NCBI GenBank assembly: GCA_039819095.1
Contig: JBCBSP010000005.1
Span: forward strand, 1-64,000
Source: JBCBSP01 sp039819095
GTDB taxonomy: Bacteria > Pseudomonadota > Alphaproteobacteria > Caulobacterales > Maricaulaceae
Direction: 5' to 3'
DNA length: 64,000 bases
The translations under genes and the position numbers were made by a program. A model generated the notes under the pieces. That model made no database searches and had not been told where the DNA came from. It was given only the letters and a program-made list of their open reading frames with translations. Within the stretch, counting starts at the first letter, position 1; each line of letters begins with the position of its first letter. Shown piece by piece: positions 18,106 through 26,473 of this stretch.

Positions 18106-18227
18106 CGGTCCAGGTCCCCCGTTTTCGACCAAGCGCCACGTGGCGCGTTCGGCGGTCGACGGATCAGGACGGGCGAACCGGACAGGAATTTTTGTAAAAG
18201 TTTTGTTTAGGTTTTAAGGCCTCAGGA
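18106..18227 (-). promoter_or_regulatory. Candidate control region of TonB receptor 2 with 14-bp palindrome
   Basis: The 122-bp gap between FecR and the receptor holds a perfect 14-bp palindrome GCGCCACGTGGCGC at 18133-18146, 27 nt upstream of the receptor start, and an AT-rich tract at 18185-18215. This is suitable for a separate promoter driven by the neighbouring ECF sigma factor or controlled by a dimeric regulator. No certain -35/-10 could be assigned. Confidence 0.4.
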
Positions 18228-19214
18228 TTAAGGCGCGCGCACATAAAGCGCGCTGGCGCTTTCATCGACCATCAGGCCTTGCGTCTCGGCCAGCCGGAGC
18301 AATGCCGTTTCTGCATCCTCAAGCTGGAAGCGGCCCGCCACGGACCGAGCTTCAAGGCCGGGCTCCAGCAAAATCGTGCGCTCGCTATAGCGCTGCAATT
18401 CCTCCATGACCTCTCCCAGGGGCAGGCCTCGGGCCTCCAGCCAGCCCCGCCTCCAGTCAGCCGCCTCACTGGGATCGAAGGAGAAGGCGACCGCAGTATC
18501 GCCCCCATACCGCGCGCCCTCGCCCGCGCCATATCGGTCGGACGGACCGGCCACTTCGCCCTCGAACACGCTGAGTTCCACCGTGCGTCCGCGCCGATCG
18601 ACATTGAAAACCGTACCGAGCACCGTGAACGTCGTTTCGCCTGCCTCAACCGTGAAAGATCGTTCCGGATCGCTGAAGACTTCAAACAGCGCTTCGCCTT
18701 GGACCAGCTGCACCCGGCGCGTGTCTGGTCCATAGGTCACGCGAACCTGGCTTGCAGCGTTAAGATGTATCGCCCCGCCATCAGCAAGCGTGATCGATTG
18801 AGGCGCGCCGGTTCCTGCGATATGGACCTGCGTTTCCAGACGGGGCGCGACAGCCCGGTCGGTGAGGAAGACCGGCGCGAGCCATGCCGCGATCACCACC
18901 GCCAACAAGGATCCCGCCACAGCCAGCCCTGGTCCACCGAAGAGCCTGTTTCGAAGGCTCTCCCACATCCCCGCCATCAGCGGGCCTTTGTCCGCAGACA
19001 CCCCTGCGGGAGCCGACCGAAGGGCCGCTTCAAGCTCCGGTCCCAGGAGCAGGTCTTCAGCCAATTCAAGCTCAAGGCGATGACGCGGATCCTCATCCAA
19101 CCAGACCTGAACAGCCTCCGCCTCCTCAGGGCCGAACCCCTTCAGACCAGCCAGCGCGATGTGCGCAGCTTGCGTTTGGATGTCGAGCGCCGTGTTGATC
19201 AGGGTTGGCTTCAT
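18228..19214 (-). CDS. FecR family anti-sigma/sigma regulator
   Basis: This inner-membrane protein passes a signal from a TonB receptor to its ECF sigma factor. It has 328 residues: a cytoplasmic N-terminal DUF4880-like part (about 1-90), one membrane span (about 95-117), and a periplasmic FecR beta domain (ITLADGGAIHLNAASQVRV, then LVQGEALFEV and VLGTVFNV). A C-terminal STN-like/DUF4974 segment (about 250-325) follows. Its ATG overlaps the sigma-factor TGA by 4 nt, so the two are translationally coupled. By family knowledge the N-terminal receptor domain of the partner TonB receptor touches the periplasmic part when ligand binds. Confidence 0.93.
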   Translation of the reverse strand: MKPTLINTALDIQTQAAHIALAGLKGFGPEEAEAVQVWLDEDPRHRLELELAEDLLLGPELEAALRSAPAGVSADKGPLMAGMWESLRNRLFGGPGLAVAGSLLAVVIAAWLAPVFLTDRAVAPRLETQVHIAGTGAPQSITLADGGAIHLNAASQVRVTYGPDTRRVQLVQGEALFEVFSDPERSFTVEAGETTFTVLGTVFNVDRRGRTVELSVFEGEVAGPSDRYGAGEGARYGGDTAVAFSFDPSEAADWRRGWLEARGLPLGEVMEELQRYSERTILLEPGLEARSVAGRFQLEDAETALLRLAETQGLMVDESASALYVRAP

Positions 19215-19753
19215 GACGCGCTACGCTCCCGACTGGCGCGGACAAGCTCAGCCTCCACCTCGCTGCGCAACTGAGCCAGGGCGCGTACGAGATTCTTCTC
19301 CACCGCCGCCGGGCTCAGATTCATAGCCTCTGCGATCTGCTCCAGGCTCTCATTATGAATACGGCGGCGGGTCAGCACCTCGCGGCGTTTGGCGGGCATG
19401 TCCGCGATGACGCGCTCCACCAGAGCAAGACGCTGGCGATCCATAAGCTGGGTCTCGGCGCCGGGGGTTGTATCGCGCAGGTCATCATTCAACAGAACAT
19501 AAGGCTTGTTGCGCGGGCCACGGAAATGGTCCCGCACAAGGTTTTCGGCGACGCGGAAGGCCAGAGCCCCCGGGTCTGCAATCACTGCGCGCTCTGCGTA
19601 TTCGATCATCTTCACGACCGTATCCTGCACCACATCTTCGGCCAGCGCCCAATCGCCGGTTCTTCGGGCGACAAAGCGCAGCAAGGCCTCGCGATCAATC
19701 GCCGCGGCGGAACCGCCCGGCGCCCCATGGCGCGCGTCATCCGTCACTGCCAC
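19211..19753 (-). CDS. ECF sigma factor, FecI type
   Basis: This extracytoplasmic-function sigma factor of 180 residues redirects RNA polymerase on an outer-membrane signal. Region 2 is seen at residues 20-85 (DWALAEDVVQDTVVKMIEYA) and region 4 at about 115-170 (MPAKRREVLTRRRIHNESL, then EQIAEAMNLSPAAVEKNLVR). The start is a GTG; a second GTG two codons on has a slightly better ribosome site (GAGG). It overlaps fecR by 4 nt and follows the STN receptor by 77 nt. Likely targets are its own locus, including the second receptor and phosphatases. Confidence 0.93.
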   Translation of the reverse strand: MAVTDDARHGAPGGSAAAIDREALLRFVARRTGDWALAEDVVQDTVVKMIEYAERAVIADPGALAFRVAENLVRDHFRGPRNKPYVLLNDDLRDTTPGAETQLMDRQRLALVERVIADMPAKRREVLTRRRIHNESLEQIAEAMNLSPAAVEKNLVRALAQLRSEVEAELVRASRERSAS

Positions 19754-19768
19754 CTCGCCAACCGGCTG

Positions 19769-19822
19769 TTTTCACCCTTGGAAGATGCGCGAGATGGTGA
19801 AAACCGGACATTGATTTTCACC
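19769..19822. promoter_or_regulatory. Triple alternating 8-bp repeat between STN receptor and ECF sigma gene
   Basis: TTTTCACC occurs at 19769-19776 and 19815-19822, and its complement GGTGAAAA at 19796-19803. The middle copy can pair with either outer copy, giving two mutually exclusive hairpins (loops of 19 and 11 nt), or the three copies can be protein half-sites. The position, just before the sigma gene and after the receptor stop (19831), fits an attenuator or operator that sets sigma-factor expression. Confidence 0.5.
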
Positions 19823-19830
19823 TCAAGGCG

Positions 19831-22704
19831 TTAAAATCGCCAACCCAGCCCGACCGTCACGGTGCGGTCTTCCAGGTAAACCGCCTGCAAGCGGCCGGGC
19901 TCGTCCCAATAACTGACTTCGTCAACACCGTTGAGATTAAAGGCGTCGAGCGAAAGCTGGAGCCCGGATTCGAAGCGGTGGCGCACCGCCAAATCCAGCC
20001 GCCCTGCGCCGGCGCCGTAGCTGGCGTTTAATCCGGCCCGGTCAGGCCTTTCCAAAAGGAATCGCGAACGCGACGCCCAGGCCAATCGGGTGGAAAAGCC
20101 GGCGCGTTCGTACCAAAGAGCGAGATTCCAGCTTTGCCGGGAGGCGCCGGGGAAGGTGTAAGCCCGGCCGTTATCGTCGGAGAATTCCGAATCGGTAAAG
20201 GTCGCGTTGGCGTAAACACCAAAGCCGGACAAGGGCCGCCAGATGGTATCGAGCGGAGTTTGAAAAACCCATTCAACGCCGGAAATCTGCGCTGCGCCGC
20301 CATTGCGCCAGCTCTCCACCTGATAGACGGCCTCGCTCAAGCCAATCTCGGGAAAGGCCACGACCTCCTGGGTTCTCGTCGGGACCACGAAGCTGTCCGC
20401 ATCCTTGTGAAACAGACCGATCGAGATCACGCCGGACGTCCCGAAATAGTGCTCCAGCGTTAGATCATAGCTCCAGGCGCCAAAGGGTTGCAGGTCAGGG
20501 CGCCCCCGGACGATATCGCCGTCTTCAGTATTCACTTCTACGCCGGGCTGGATTTGTGAAAGCGTTGGCCGCGACAGACCGCGACCGACAGCCGCCCGTA
20601 CGACCCAGCCGTCGTCCCGGTCCGCACGCAGCCGTAAGGAAGGCAAGGCTTGTGTATAGGCGTTACGCTCGGCCGGTCGGTCATCAATGCGATATTCGGT
20701 TTCGGTCTCCGTAACTTGAATGTTTAGCCTGCCGCGGCCCCTATACCGCGTATGGACGAGGCGAAGTCCTGCATCGCCTTCCAGACTCCAACCTGCAACT
20801 TTTGGTGCAGCGAACTCAAGAAGGCCATAGACGGCGACGCTTCCCTCTTCGATTGTCCAGGTATTCTCATCGTCGAACTCAAAGGTCGCTTGCGTCGCGT
20901 AAGCACTGTAGAAGCTGACAGGGTCTGCGCCTGGCCAACCGGTCACACCGGCATAGGCGCTATCGGGTGCGAAATCGGACGCCGCGACCAATGGGTCAGG
21001 CGCGTCGAGCAAGCTTAAGCCGATAAAATCCGCATCCAGCGCGCCTTGGCGGCGCTGGTATCGAGCACCGGCGATCCGGGTCCCGCTGCGCCAATGCGTG
21101 AAAAATTCACGATCCAGACTGCCGTCCGCGTCTATGCCCGCCTGGGCCTCCTGCAGCGTCAGAATGCGGCGGCGAAACTCGAGATCCGTCACCTGCAACT
21201 CGCCGGGATCAGCGCTCGAAATATCTGCGAACAAAGAGATGGGCTCACCATCGCCAGCCAGGCGAAATCCAGCCTGTGCAGGCGTTTCCAGGGCCAGGCG
21301 CACGACATGTTCCCGCCAACGCTCCTCAGAGGACTGACCGCCTGCATAGAACCGGGCCGTCGCGTCTCCCGGTCCGCTCAATCGCGCCTCGAGCCCTCCC
21401 CCGTAGGTCTCAATAATCGTATCGCGGCGGAACTCCCTTAGATCGGTTAGAGCCTGATCAAATTGCGCGGCTGAGGTGAGGCCGCGCTCGTCCGCCTCTC
21501 GCGTGACCAGAGCCGCATCATTGAAACGGGCTTCCAGGCGGGAGCGCGCCTCATCACGGTCGTCTCGTGCGTAAAGCGCGCTCGCTTCCAGTTGCGTACC
21601 GGACTCGGTCCGCCACTGCGCCTTGGCGCTGAAATTACTGCGCATGCGCTCCCCGGCGCGCTGCTGCGCCCGCAGACGCTCAGGCGCGGCCAAACCCTGA
21701 AGGTTCATCCAGCCGCGTGTGGCTTGAATGGAGTCCACGCGGCGGTCCAACTGCTCGATCGCGCCAGCGACATAGACCCCGCGCTCGCCGGCTGCGCCGC
21801 GCGTGGAGAGAAAGCCGGAAACGCCCCAATCCCCGTCATCGCGCCGCGGCGCCGCGCCTGCACGCAGCTCAAGCCGGCCGGCGCGCTCCGGCAAGTCAAG
21901 AGGGTCAGGTGTTATCAACCGGACAATGCCGCCCAGCCCGCCCTCGCTATCGGCAGCGCCGGGTGTCTTGACGACCTCAATGCGGGCGTAAAGGTCGGGA
22001 TTGAACACCGACAGAAGGCTCGCCCGCTCCGGGTCAGACGTTTCCGCGTTGACGATCGTGGTTCGCCCGTCGATTTCGATACGCGTGAATTCGGGCGACA
22101 GGCCGCGGATCGACACCGCCTCGCCTTCGCCATTGCGCCGGATCATCGAAAGACCCGGCAATCGCTGGACGGACTCGGCCAGATTCTGGTCCGGGAAACG
22201 CCCCGCTTCCTCCGAGTTAATCGTTTCAATAACGCCCAAAGCGTCCCGCTTGCGCGCAAGGGCGCTGGCGTAACCGAAAGCAAAACCGCGTACGAGGATG
22301 ACATCCGTCACGAGGGCTTCTTCGACCCCGGTCGTCCCGCTCCGCGCCGACGCGCTATTCGTCGTTCGCGAGCGCGTATCCGGCCGCGCACTCACCAGGA
22401 TTGTACCGTCATCCGCAGCGCGCACCTGCACTGGCGCAGCGACGGCGAGACGCGCTGCGATCTCCGCCGCCTGCGCGTCAATACGAACTTGTGGGGCTTG
22501 ATAGTCCTCCAGCGCGGCGGCATCGGCGAAGACAGCGGCTCCACTGATCCGTGACAAGCATACTAGCGCATCGGCCAGCGGCTGCGTGGCGATCACCGTC
22601 GCCCCGGGGCCGCAAGCGGGGTCGCGCTCAGCCGCCGCCGGACTGGCGAACACAGCCGCGACCATCGCCGCGGTGGAAGCCATCCGCGCCCACTGCCGTC
22701 CCAT
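19831..22704 (-). CDS. TonB-dependent receptor with N-terminal STN signalling domain (FecA-like transducer)
   Basis: This 957-residue receptor has a signal peptide (to about residue 26) and then an STN domain (about 32-107) with ATQPLADALVCLSRISG, the domain that contacts FecR. The plug follows with VRGFAFGYASALARKRDAL, GRFPDQNLAESVQRL and VSIRGLSPEFTRIEIDG, then a barrel ending in VGLGWRF. It heads the run receptor - sigma - FecR - receptor 2 - two phosphatases. By analogy to FecA, ligand binding would release or activate the ECF sigma factor. The plug is strongly alike to that of receptor 2, so a duplication that gained or lost the STN domain is likely. The ligand is unknown; phosphate esters are inferred from the linked enzymes. 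Confidence 0.94.
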   Translation of the reverse strand: MGRQWARMASTAAMVAAVFASPAAAERDPACGPGATVIATQPLADALVCLSRISGAAVFADAAALEDYQAPQVRIDAQAAEIAARLAVAAPVQVRAADDGTILVSARPDTRSRTTNSASARSGTTGVEEALVTDVILVRGFAFGYASALARKRDALGVIETINSEEAGRFPDQNLAESVQRLPGLSMIRRNGEGEAVSIRGLSPEFTRIEIDGRTTIVNAETSDPERASLLSVFNPDLYARIEVVKTPGAADSEGGLGGIVRLITPDPLDLPERAGRLELRAGAAPRRDDGDWGVSGFLSTRGAAGERGVYVAGAIEQLDRRVDSIQATRGWMNLQGLAAPERLRAQQRAGERMRSNFSAKAQWRTESGTQLEASALYARDDRDEARSRLEARFNDAALVTREADERGLTSAAQFDQALTDLREFRRDTIIETYGGGLEARLSGPGDATARFYAGGQSSEERWREHVVRLALETPAQAGFRLAGDGEPISLFADISSADPGELQVTDLEFRRRILTLQEAQAGIDADGSLDREFFTHWRSGTRIAGARYQRRQGALDADFIGLSLLDAPDPLVAASDFAPDSAYAGVTGWPGADPVSFYSAYATQATFEFDDENTWTIEEGSVAVYGLLEFAAPKVAGWSLEGDAGLRLVHTRYRGRGRLNIQVTETETEYRIDDRPAERNAYTQALPSLRLRADRDDGWVVRAAVGRGLSRPTLSQIQPGVEVNTEDGDIVRGRPDLQPFGAWSYDLTLEHYFGTSGVISIGLFHKDADSFVVPTRTQEVVAFPEIGLSEAVYQVESWRNGGAAQISGVEWVFQTPLDTIWRPLSGFGVYANATFTDSEFSDDNGRAYTFPGASRQSWNLALWYERAGFSTRLAWASRSRFLLERPDRAGLNASYGAGAGRLDLAVRHRFESGLQLSLDAFNLNGVDEVSYWDEPGRLQAVYLEDRTVTVGLGWRF

Positions 22705-22736
22705 TCTGACCCCACATTCAACTCAGCGGGCGAGTC

Positions 22737-22754
22737 TCCGCAGTGATATGACAA
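22737..22754 (-). promoter_or_regulatory. Weak Pho-box-like element upstream of STN receptor
   Basis: Read on the minus strand it is TTGTCAT, 4 nt, CTGCGGA. Against the PhoB consensus CTGTCAT-N4-CTGTCAT the first half matches 6 of 7 and the second 3 of 7. It ends 33 nt before the start codon, the same distance as the similar element before the phospholipase C gene. This may be chance. Confidence 0.2.
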
Positions 22755-22805
22755 AGGCGCGACATCAACGCGAATGTTCGGCGACAAGGCGGCGTAACGC
22801 ACCAA

Positions 22806-24626
22806 CTAGCGCATCCGGACATAGTCGCCCGGGGCCTCCGGCAGTGTCCCTTTTGCTGCGAGCTGGTTATTCAGCGGATGGCGCGCGCGTTTCGGCTTCA
22901 CGGCGTCGATCATGGTGTGCGTTCCGCGCGCCAGGAGCCAGTTTCGCCAGCTTTCCCACCAGCTGCCGTCTTGCGCCGGAGCGCGTTCAACCCATTCATC
23001 AGGGCTCTCAAACCGATCGAGATCCTGATGGGTTGCGACCCGGTGGCGGCGGCGCGGGTGACCCGGTTCGGATACGATGCCTCCATTATGTCCGCCATTC
23101 GTGAGCACGAAGGTGACTTCCGTATCCGCCAGCCGATGGAGCTTGTAGACCGAGCGCCAGGGTGCGACATGGTCTTTCTCCGTGCCGACCGCGAGGACGG
23201 GTATGCGCACGTCGGTGAAGCTCACCGGTCGTCCTTCCACCATCCAGCGCCCGTCGGCGAAGGCGTTCTCTAGATAGAACCCGCGCAGATATTCCGAATG
23301 CATGGCGGCGGGCATCCGTGTGGCGTCGGCGTTCCACGCCATCATGTCCACGCGTGCGCGCGGCAGGCCCAGAAAATATTCACGCACCATGCGTGACCAG
23401 ATGAGATCGTTGGAGCGCAGCAAATTGAAGGCCCCGGCCATCTGCCGAGCGTCCAGATAGCCGGCCTCGTCCATGACGCTTTCCAACATGGCGAGCTCGC
23501 TCTCTCCTATAAAGAGCTGCAATTCGCCCGGCTCGGAAAAGTCCAGCTGGGCGGCCAGCAGTGTGAGGCTGGCCAGTCGCTCATCGCCATCGCGCGCCAT
23601 TGCCGAGGCCGCCACCGACAACAAAGTCCCGCCAAGGCAATAGCCGACGGCATGAAGTTTCTGCGCGCCCGATACATCAAGAGCCGCAGTGATGGCTTTC
23701 ATCACGCCATGCTGACGATAATCGTCAAAGCCGATATCGCGATCTTCGGCCCCGGGATTGCGCCAGGATATCATGAAGACCGTAAAACCCTGATCGGTCA
23801 GCCAGCGCACCATGGAGTTCTTCGGCGACAGATCGAGCACATAGTATTTCATGATCCAGGCAGGTGTGATCAGGATCGGCTCGGCCTGCACCTTGTCTGT
23901 GGTCGGCGCGTACTGAAGCAACTCAAAGAGGTGATTGCGATAAACGACGGAGCCCGTCGTGCAGGCGAGATCTTCGCCAAGCGTGAAACCCTCCGCTTCG
24001 CTGTCAGCGCTGACAGTGTGCTTATTGGCGATATCATTGACCCAGTTGACAAAACCCCGCCGCAGATTATCGCCATTCTCATTAAACGTGGCTTCGATGA
24101 CCTCTGGATTGAGCGCTGGATTATTGGCCGGGCAGGCAGCGTCGAGCAGCTGGCGGGTGTGAAAGCGCGCCTTGGCTTTATGGTCGCCTTCCAGACCGGG
24201 CACGTCTGCGATCGCGCGATCCCACCAGTCTTCCGCCATCAAAAAGCCCTGCGCCATGACATTATAAGGCCAACGCGCCCAGGCTTCGCCCGCGAAACGT
24301 TTATCGTGGGCGCGGACTTGAGCCGGTGGCAGGGCCGCGTCAGGCGCAGCGAGCGCGCTGACCGAATACTGGACGAGCGACTGGGCCCTGACCATCGCCT
24401 CCGCCGCCAGATCAAGCCGCAAAGCCGGCGAGGCGGCGGCATGGAGCATCCAGTCGGTTCCGGCCACCCCCAGCGCGGCCGGCGATAGTCCGCCCGACAT
24501 TCGCGCGCCCATGGCGCGGACATTCTGGTCCAGATTAATGCTCTTGGTGGTACGCCCTGTCCGGGCGCTTTCCGTTTCGTCGATGCGCGAGGGCTGGTCG
24601 GGCTGGATCGAGGTGCGGGCGTCCAT
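22806..24626 (-). CDS. phaC: Class I poly(3-hydroxyalkanoate) synthase PhaC
   Basis: It polymerises 3-hydroxyacyl-CoA into PHA storage granules. The 606-residue length is typical of class I. The lipase-like box GYCLGG carries the nucleophile Cys330, and the C-terminal NGGHNGGI supplies the histidine. The N-terminal PhaC domain phrase WARWPYNVMAQGFL is also seen. It is the last gene of the run P-type ATPase - FabI - MaoC-like - PhaC, with 17 nt between it and the MaoC-like gene. By family knowledge such clusters in rhizobia and Brucella are under FNR/FixK control in low oxygen. No granule phasin, PhaA or PhaB is present here, so precursors must come from elsewhere or via the MaoC-like hydratase. 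Confidence 0.94.
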   Translation of the reverse strand: MDARTSIQPDQPSRIDETESARTGRTTKSINLDQNVRAMGARMSGGLSPAALGVAGTDWMLHAAASPALRLDLAAEAMVRAQSLVQYSVSALAAPDAALPPAQVRAHDKRFAGEAWARWPYNVMAQGFLMAEDWWDRAIADVPGLEGDHKAKARFHTRQLLDAACPANNPALNPEVIEATFNENGDNLRRGFVNWVNDIANKHTVSADSEAEGFTLGEDLACTTGSVVYRNHLFELLQYAPTTDKVQAEPILITPAWIMKYYVLDLSPKNSMVRWLTDQGFTVFMISWRNPGAEDRDIGFDDYRQHGVMKAITAALDVSGAQKLHAVGYCLGGTLLSVAASAMARDGDERLASLTLLAAQLDFSEPGELQLFIGESELAMLESVMDEAGYLDARQMAGAFNLLRSNDLIWSRMVREYFLGLPRARVDMMAWNADATRMPAAMHSEYLRGFYLENAFADGRWMVEGRPVSFTDVRIPVLAVGTEKDHVAPWRSVYKLHRLADTEVTFVLTNGGHNGGIVSEPGHPRRRHRVATHQDLDRFESPDEWVERAPAQDGSWWESWRNWLLARGTHTMIDAVKPKRARHPLNNQLAAKGTLPEAPGDYVRMR

Positions 24627-24643
24627 GGTGGCTATCTCCTGGA

Positions 24644-25657
24644 TCAGGCAAGCGCGAGCGTGCGCGTCAGACTGGCAAGCGCCAGACCAGCGGTGATTTC
24701 CAGACCGTCAGGATCATCACCAACGAGGGTTGAGAGGGATGCGCCCGGATCATGCCAGGCAAAAGCCGCCGCGCCGCCCAGATGGTCCAATGCATCCGCA
24801 AAGAGCAGCGCCTGGTCGGCGCCTGGCGCAATCAGCAGCGGCGCGTCGCCCGTGGCTGCGCACTTCATGGCGTCAGCGGTCAGGCGCGCGCGATGAGCGG
24901 CATCAAGATCAAGCGCGCGCGCGGCGGAGGCCCAGGCTGCAGGCGCGCCCCAGACGATCGCGATCAGCGCCTTTGCTGCGGGTGCGTCCAGCACTATCAC
25001 GCCGGTCTGTCCGGGCCGGTCAATGCGGTCGGCAACCCGCAGCGAAGCGGTGTCGTCATGGCGCACAAGACCTTCTGCTTCGGCGCGTGCGATGCCGGCG
25101 CTGGCGTTCTGGCCGCCTTCCAGGCGGGCGATCAGCGGCGGATGACCAGTCGCTGTTTTGATAAGCGCGCGAAAGCGTGTCGGACGCTCAATGAGCACGG
25201 CTTCAAAACCGCTCTCCACCTCGCGGCGCTGCGCCGTGCGAGGCGCAAGCACCTCCGCTTCTCCAGCGATCGCGCCTTCGCCATTGGCCGTGACATCGCA
25301 AGCGAGCATCACCCGGCCTCGCGCCGCGTCCAGGCCGGCCACCCGCACGCGGGCCTCAACGGCGTCTCCAGGACGGATCGGGCGGGTAAACTTCAAGCTT
25401 TGGGAGAGATAAATCGTACCGGGCCCGGGCAATTTCATTCCGATGACCGCCGATATCAGCGACCCGCCCCAGAGGCCGTGGGCGATGACGCCTCGAAACG
25501 GGCTGGCCTCAGCATAGACATGATCAAGATGAGCAGGGTTGCAGTCGCCTGAAAGCGCTGCGAAGAGCGCAATATCCTCTTCGTTCAGGGTGCGGGTCAA
25601 AACCGCTTCCTGACCGAGGCGCAGCTGATTTGCAGGCAGGCTTTCCAGAACGATCAT
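24644..25657 (-). CDS. MaoC-type enoyl-CoA hydratase fused to a degenerate phosphotransacetylase-like domain
   Basis: The N-terminal domain (about 1-150) is an R-specific enoyl-CoA hydratase with the hydratase-2 motif SGDCNPAHLDH (D38, H43) and VIAHGLWG, which would convert trans-2-enoyl-CoA to (R)-3-hydroxyacyl-CoA, a PHA monomer. The rest (about 165-337) loosely resembles the phosphate acetyl/butyryltransferase half of bifunctional hydratase/phosphotransacetylase proteins, but it is short (family usually about 460 residues in all) and lacks clear active-site blocks. The ATG at 25657 follows the FabI stop by 4 nt after GGGATGAGGCG. The first activity is likely; the second may be lost. Confidence 0.82.
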   Translation of the reverse strand: MIVLESLPANQLRLGQEAVLTRTLNEEDIALFAALSGDCNPAHLDHVYAEASPFRGVIAHGLWGGSLISAVIGMKLPGPGTIYLSQSLKFTRPIRPGDAVEARVRVAGLDAARGRVMLACDVTANGEGAIAGEAEVLAPRTAQRREVESGFEAVLIERPTRFRALIKTATGHPPLIARLEGGQNASAGIARAEAEGLVRHDDTASLRVADRIDRPGQTGVIVLDAPAAKALIAIVWGAPAAWASAARALDLDAAHRARLTADAMKCAATGDAPLLIAPGADQALLFADALDHLGGAAAFAWHDPGASLSTLVGDDPDGLEITAGLALASLTRTLALA

Positions 25658-25661
25658 CGCC

Positions 25662-26426
25662 TCATCCCATGATGCTCGCGCCGGCATCGGCATAGTGGAC
25701 ACCGCCGGTGATGGCGCGAGCGCGGTCAGAGCTCAGGAAGCAGGCCACGTCGCCAATCTCGTTCACGGTGACGAGCCGGTGTTCAGGCGCCTTGGCGGCA
25801 GCGTCTTCCATCAGGGCGTCGAAATGCGCCAGGCCCGAGGCGGCGCGCGTGGGAACAGGACCGGGCGAAAGGGCGTTGACCCGTATCCCTTCTGGACCCA
25901 ACTCGGCGGCGAGATAGCGCACGCTGGCCTCCAGCGCCGCTTTGACCGGCCCCATCAGGGCGTAATTCTCAATGACTTTTTCAGAGCCGTAATAGCTCAT
26001 GGTCAGGATGGAGCCGCCCTGCGCCATCAACGGCCGGGCGCGGCGCGCCAGCTCAATCAGAGAGTGGCAGGATATGGTCATCGCCTGGGCGAACCCGGCG
26101 GCCGACGCGTTGATCAGTCCACCCTGAAGGTCCGCTTTGGGTGCAAAGGCGATGGAATGCACCAGTATATCCAACCGTCCGAAGCGCGATTGAACCTCGG
26201 CGAACACGCTATCGAGCTGAGTTGGGCTGGTAACGTCGAGCTGTAACAGCGCCTCGGCTTGAACCGCCTCGGCCACAGGACGGGCATAGTCTTCGGACTT
26301 GGCGTTCTGGCAGGTCAGAATCTGGCGCGCGCCGCCGCGGTGAAAGGCCTGTGCGCAACCCGAAGCGATAGACGCCGGATTGGCCACACCGACAACCAGT
26401 GCGGTCTTGCCCGCAAGCTCTGACAT
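25662..26426 (-). CDS. fabI: Enoyl-[acyl-carrier-protein] reductase FabI-like
   Basis: This NADH-dependent reductase of the short-chain dehydrogenase fold has 254 residues. The N-terminal nucleotide site is VVGVANPASIASG, and the catalytic tyrosine and lysine are in ENYALMGPVKAALE (Y-x6-K), the FabI arrangement. Being inside a PHA cluster rather than a fatty-acid operon, it may be a second copy serving redox balance or acyl-chain supply. It lies 47 nt after the P-type ATPase gene and 4 nt before the MaoC-like gene. Confidence 0.9.
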   Translation of the reverse strand: MSELAGKTALVVGVANPASIASGCAQAFHRGGARQILTCQNAKSEDYARPVAEAVQAEALLQLDVTSPTQLDSVFAEVQSRFGRLDILVHSIAFAPKADLQGGLINASAAGFAQAMTISCHSLIELARRARPLMAQGGSILTMSYYGSEKVIENYALMGPVKAALEASVRYLAAELGPEGIRVNALSPGPVPTRAASGLAHFDALMEDAAAKAPEHRLVTVNEIGDVACFLSSDRARAITGGVHYADAGASIMG

Positions 26427-26473
26427 GATCGCGCCGCTCTGTTCGTTGTCACGGGTTCAATGGGTGTCGCGGA

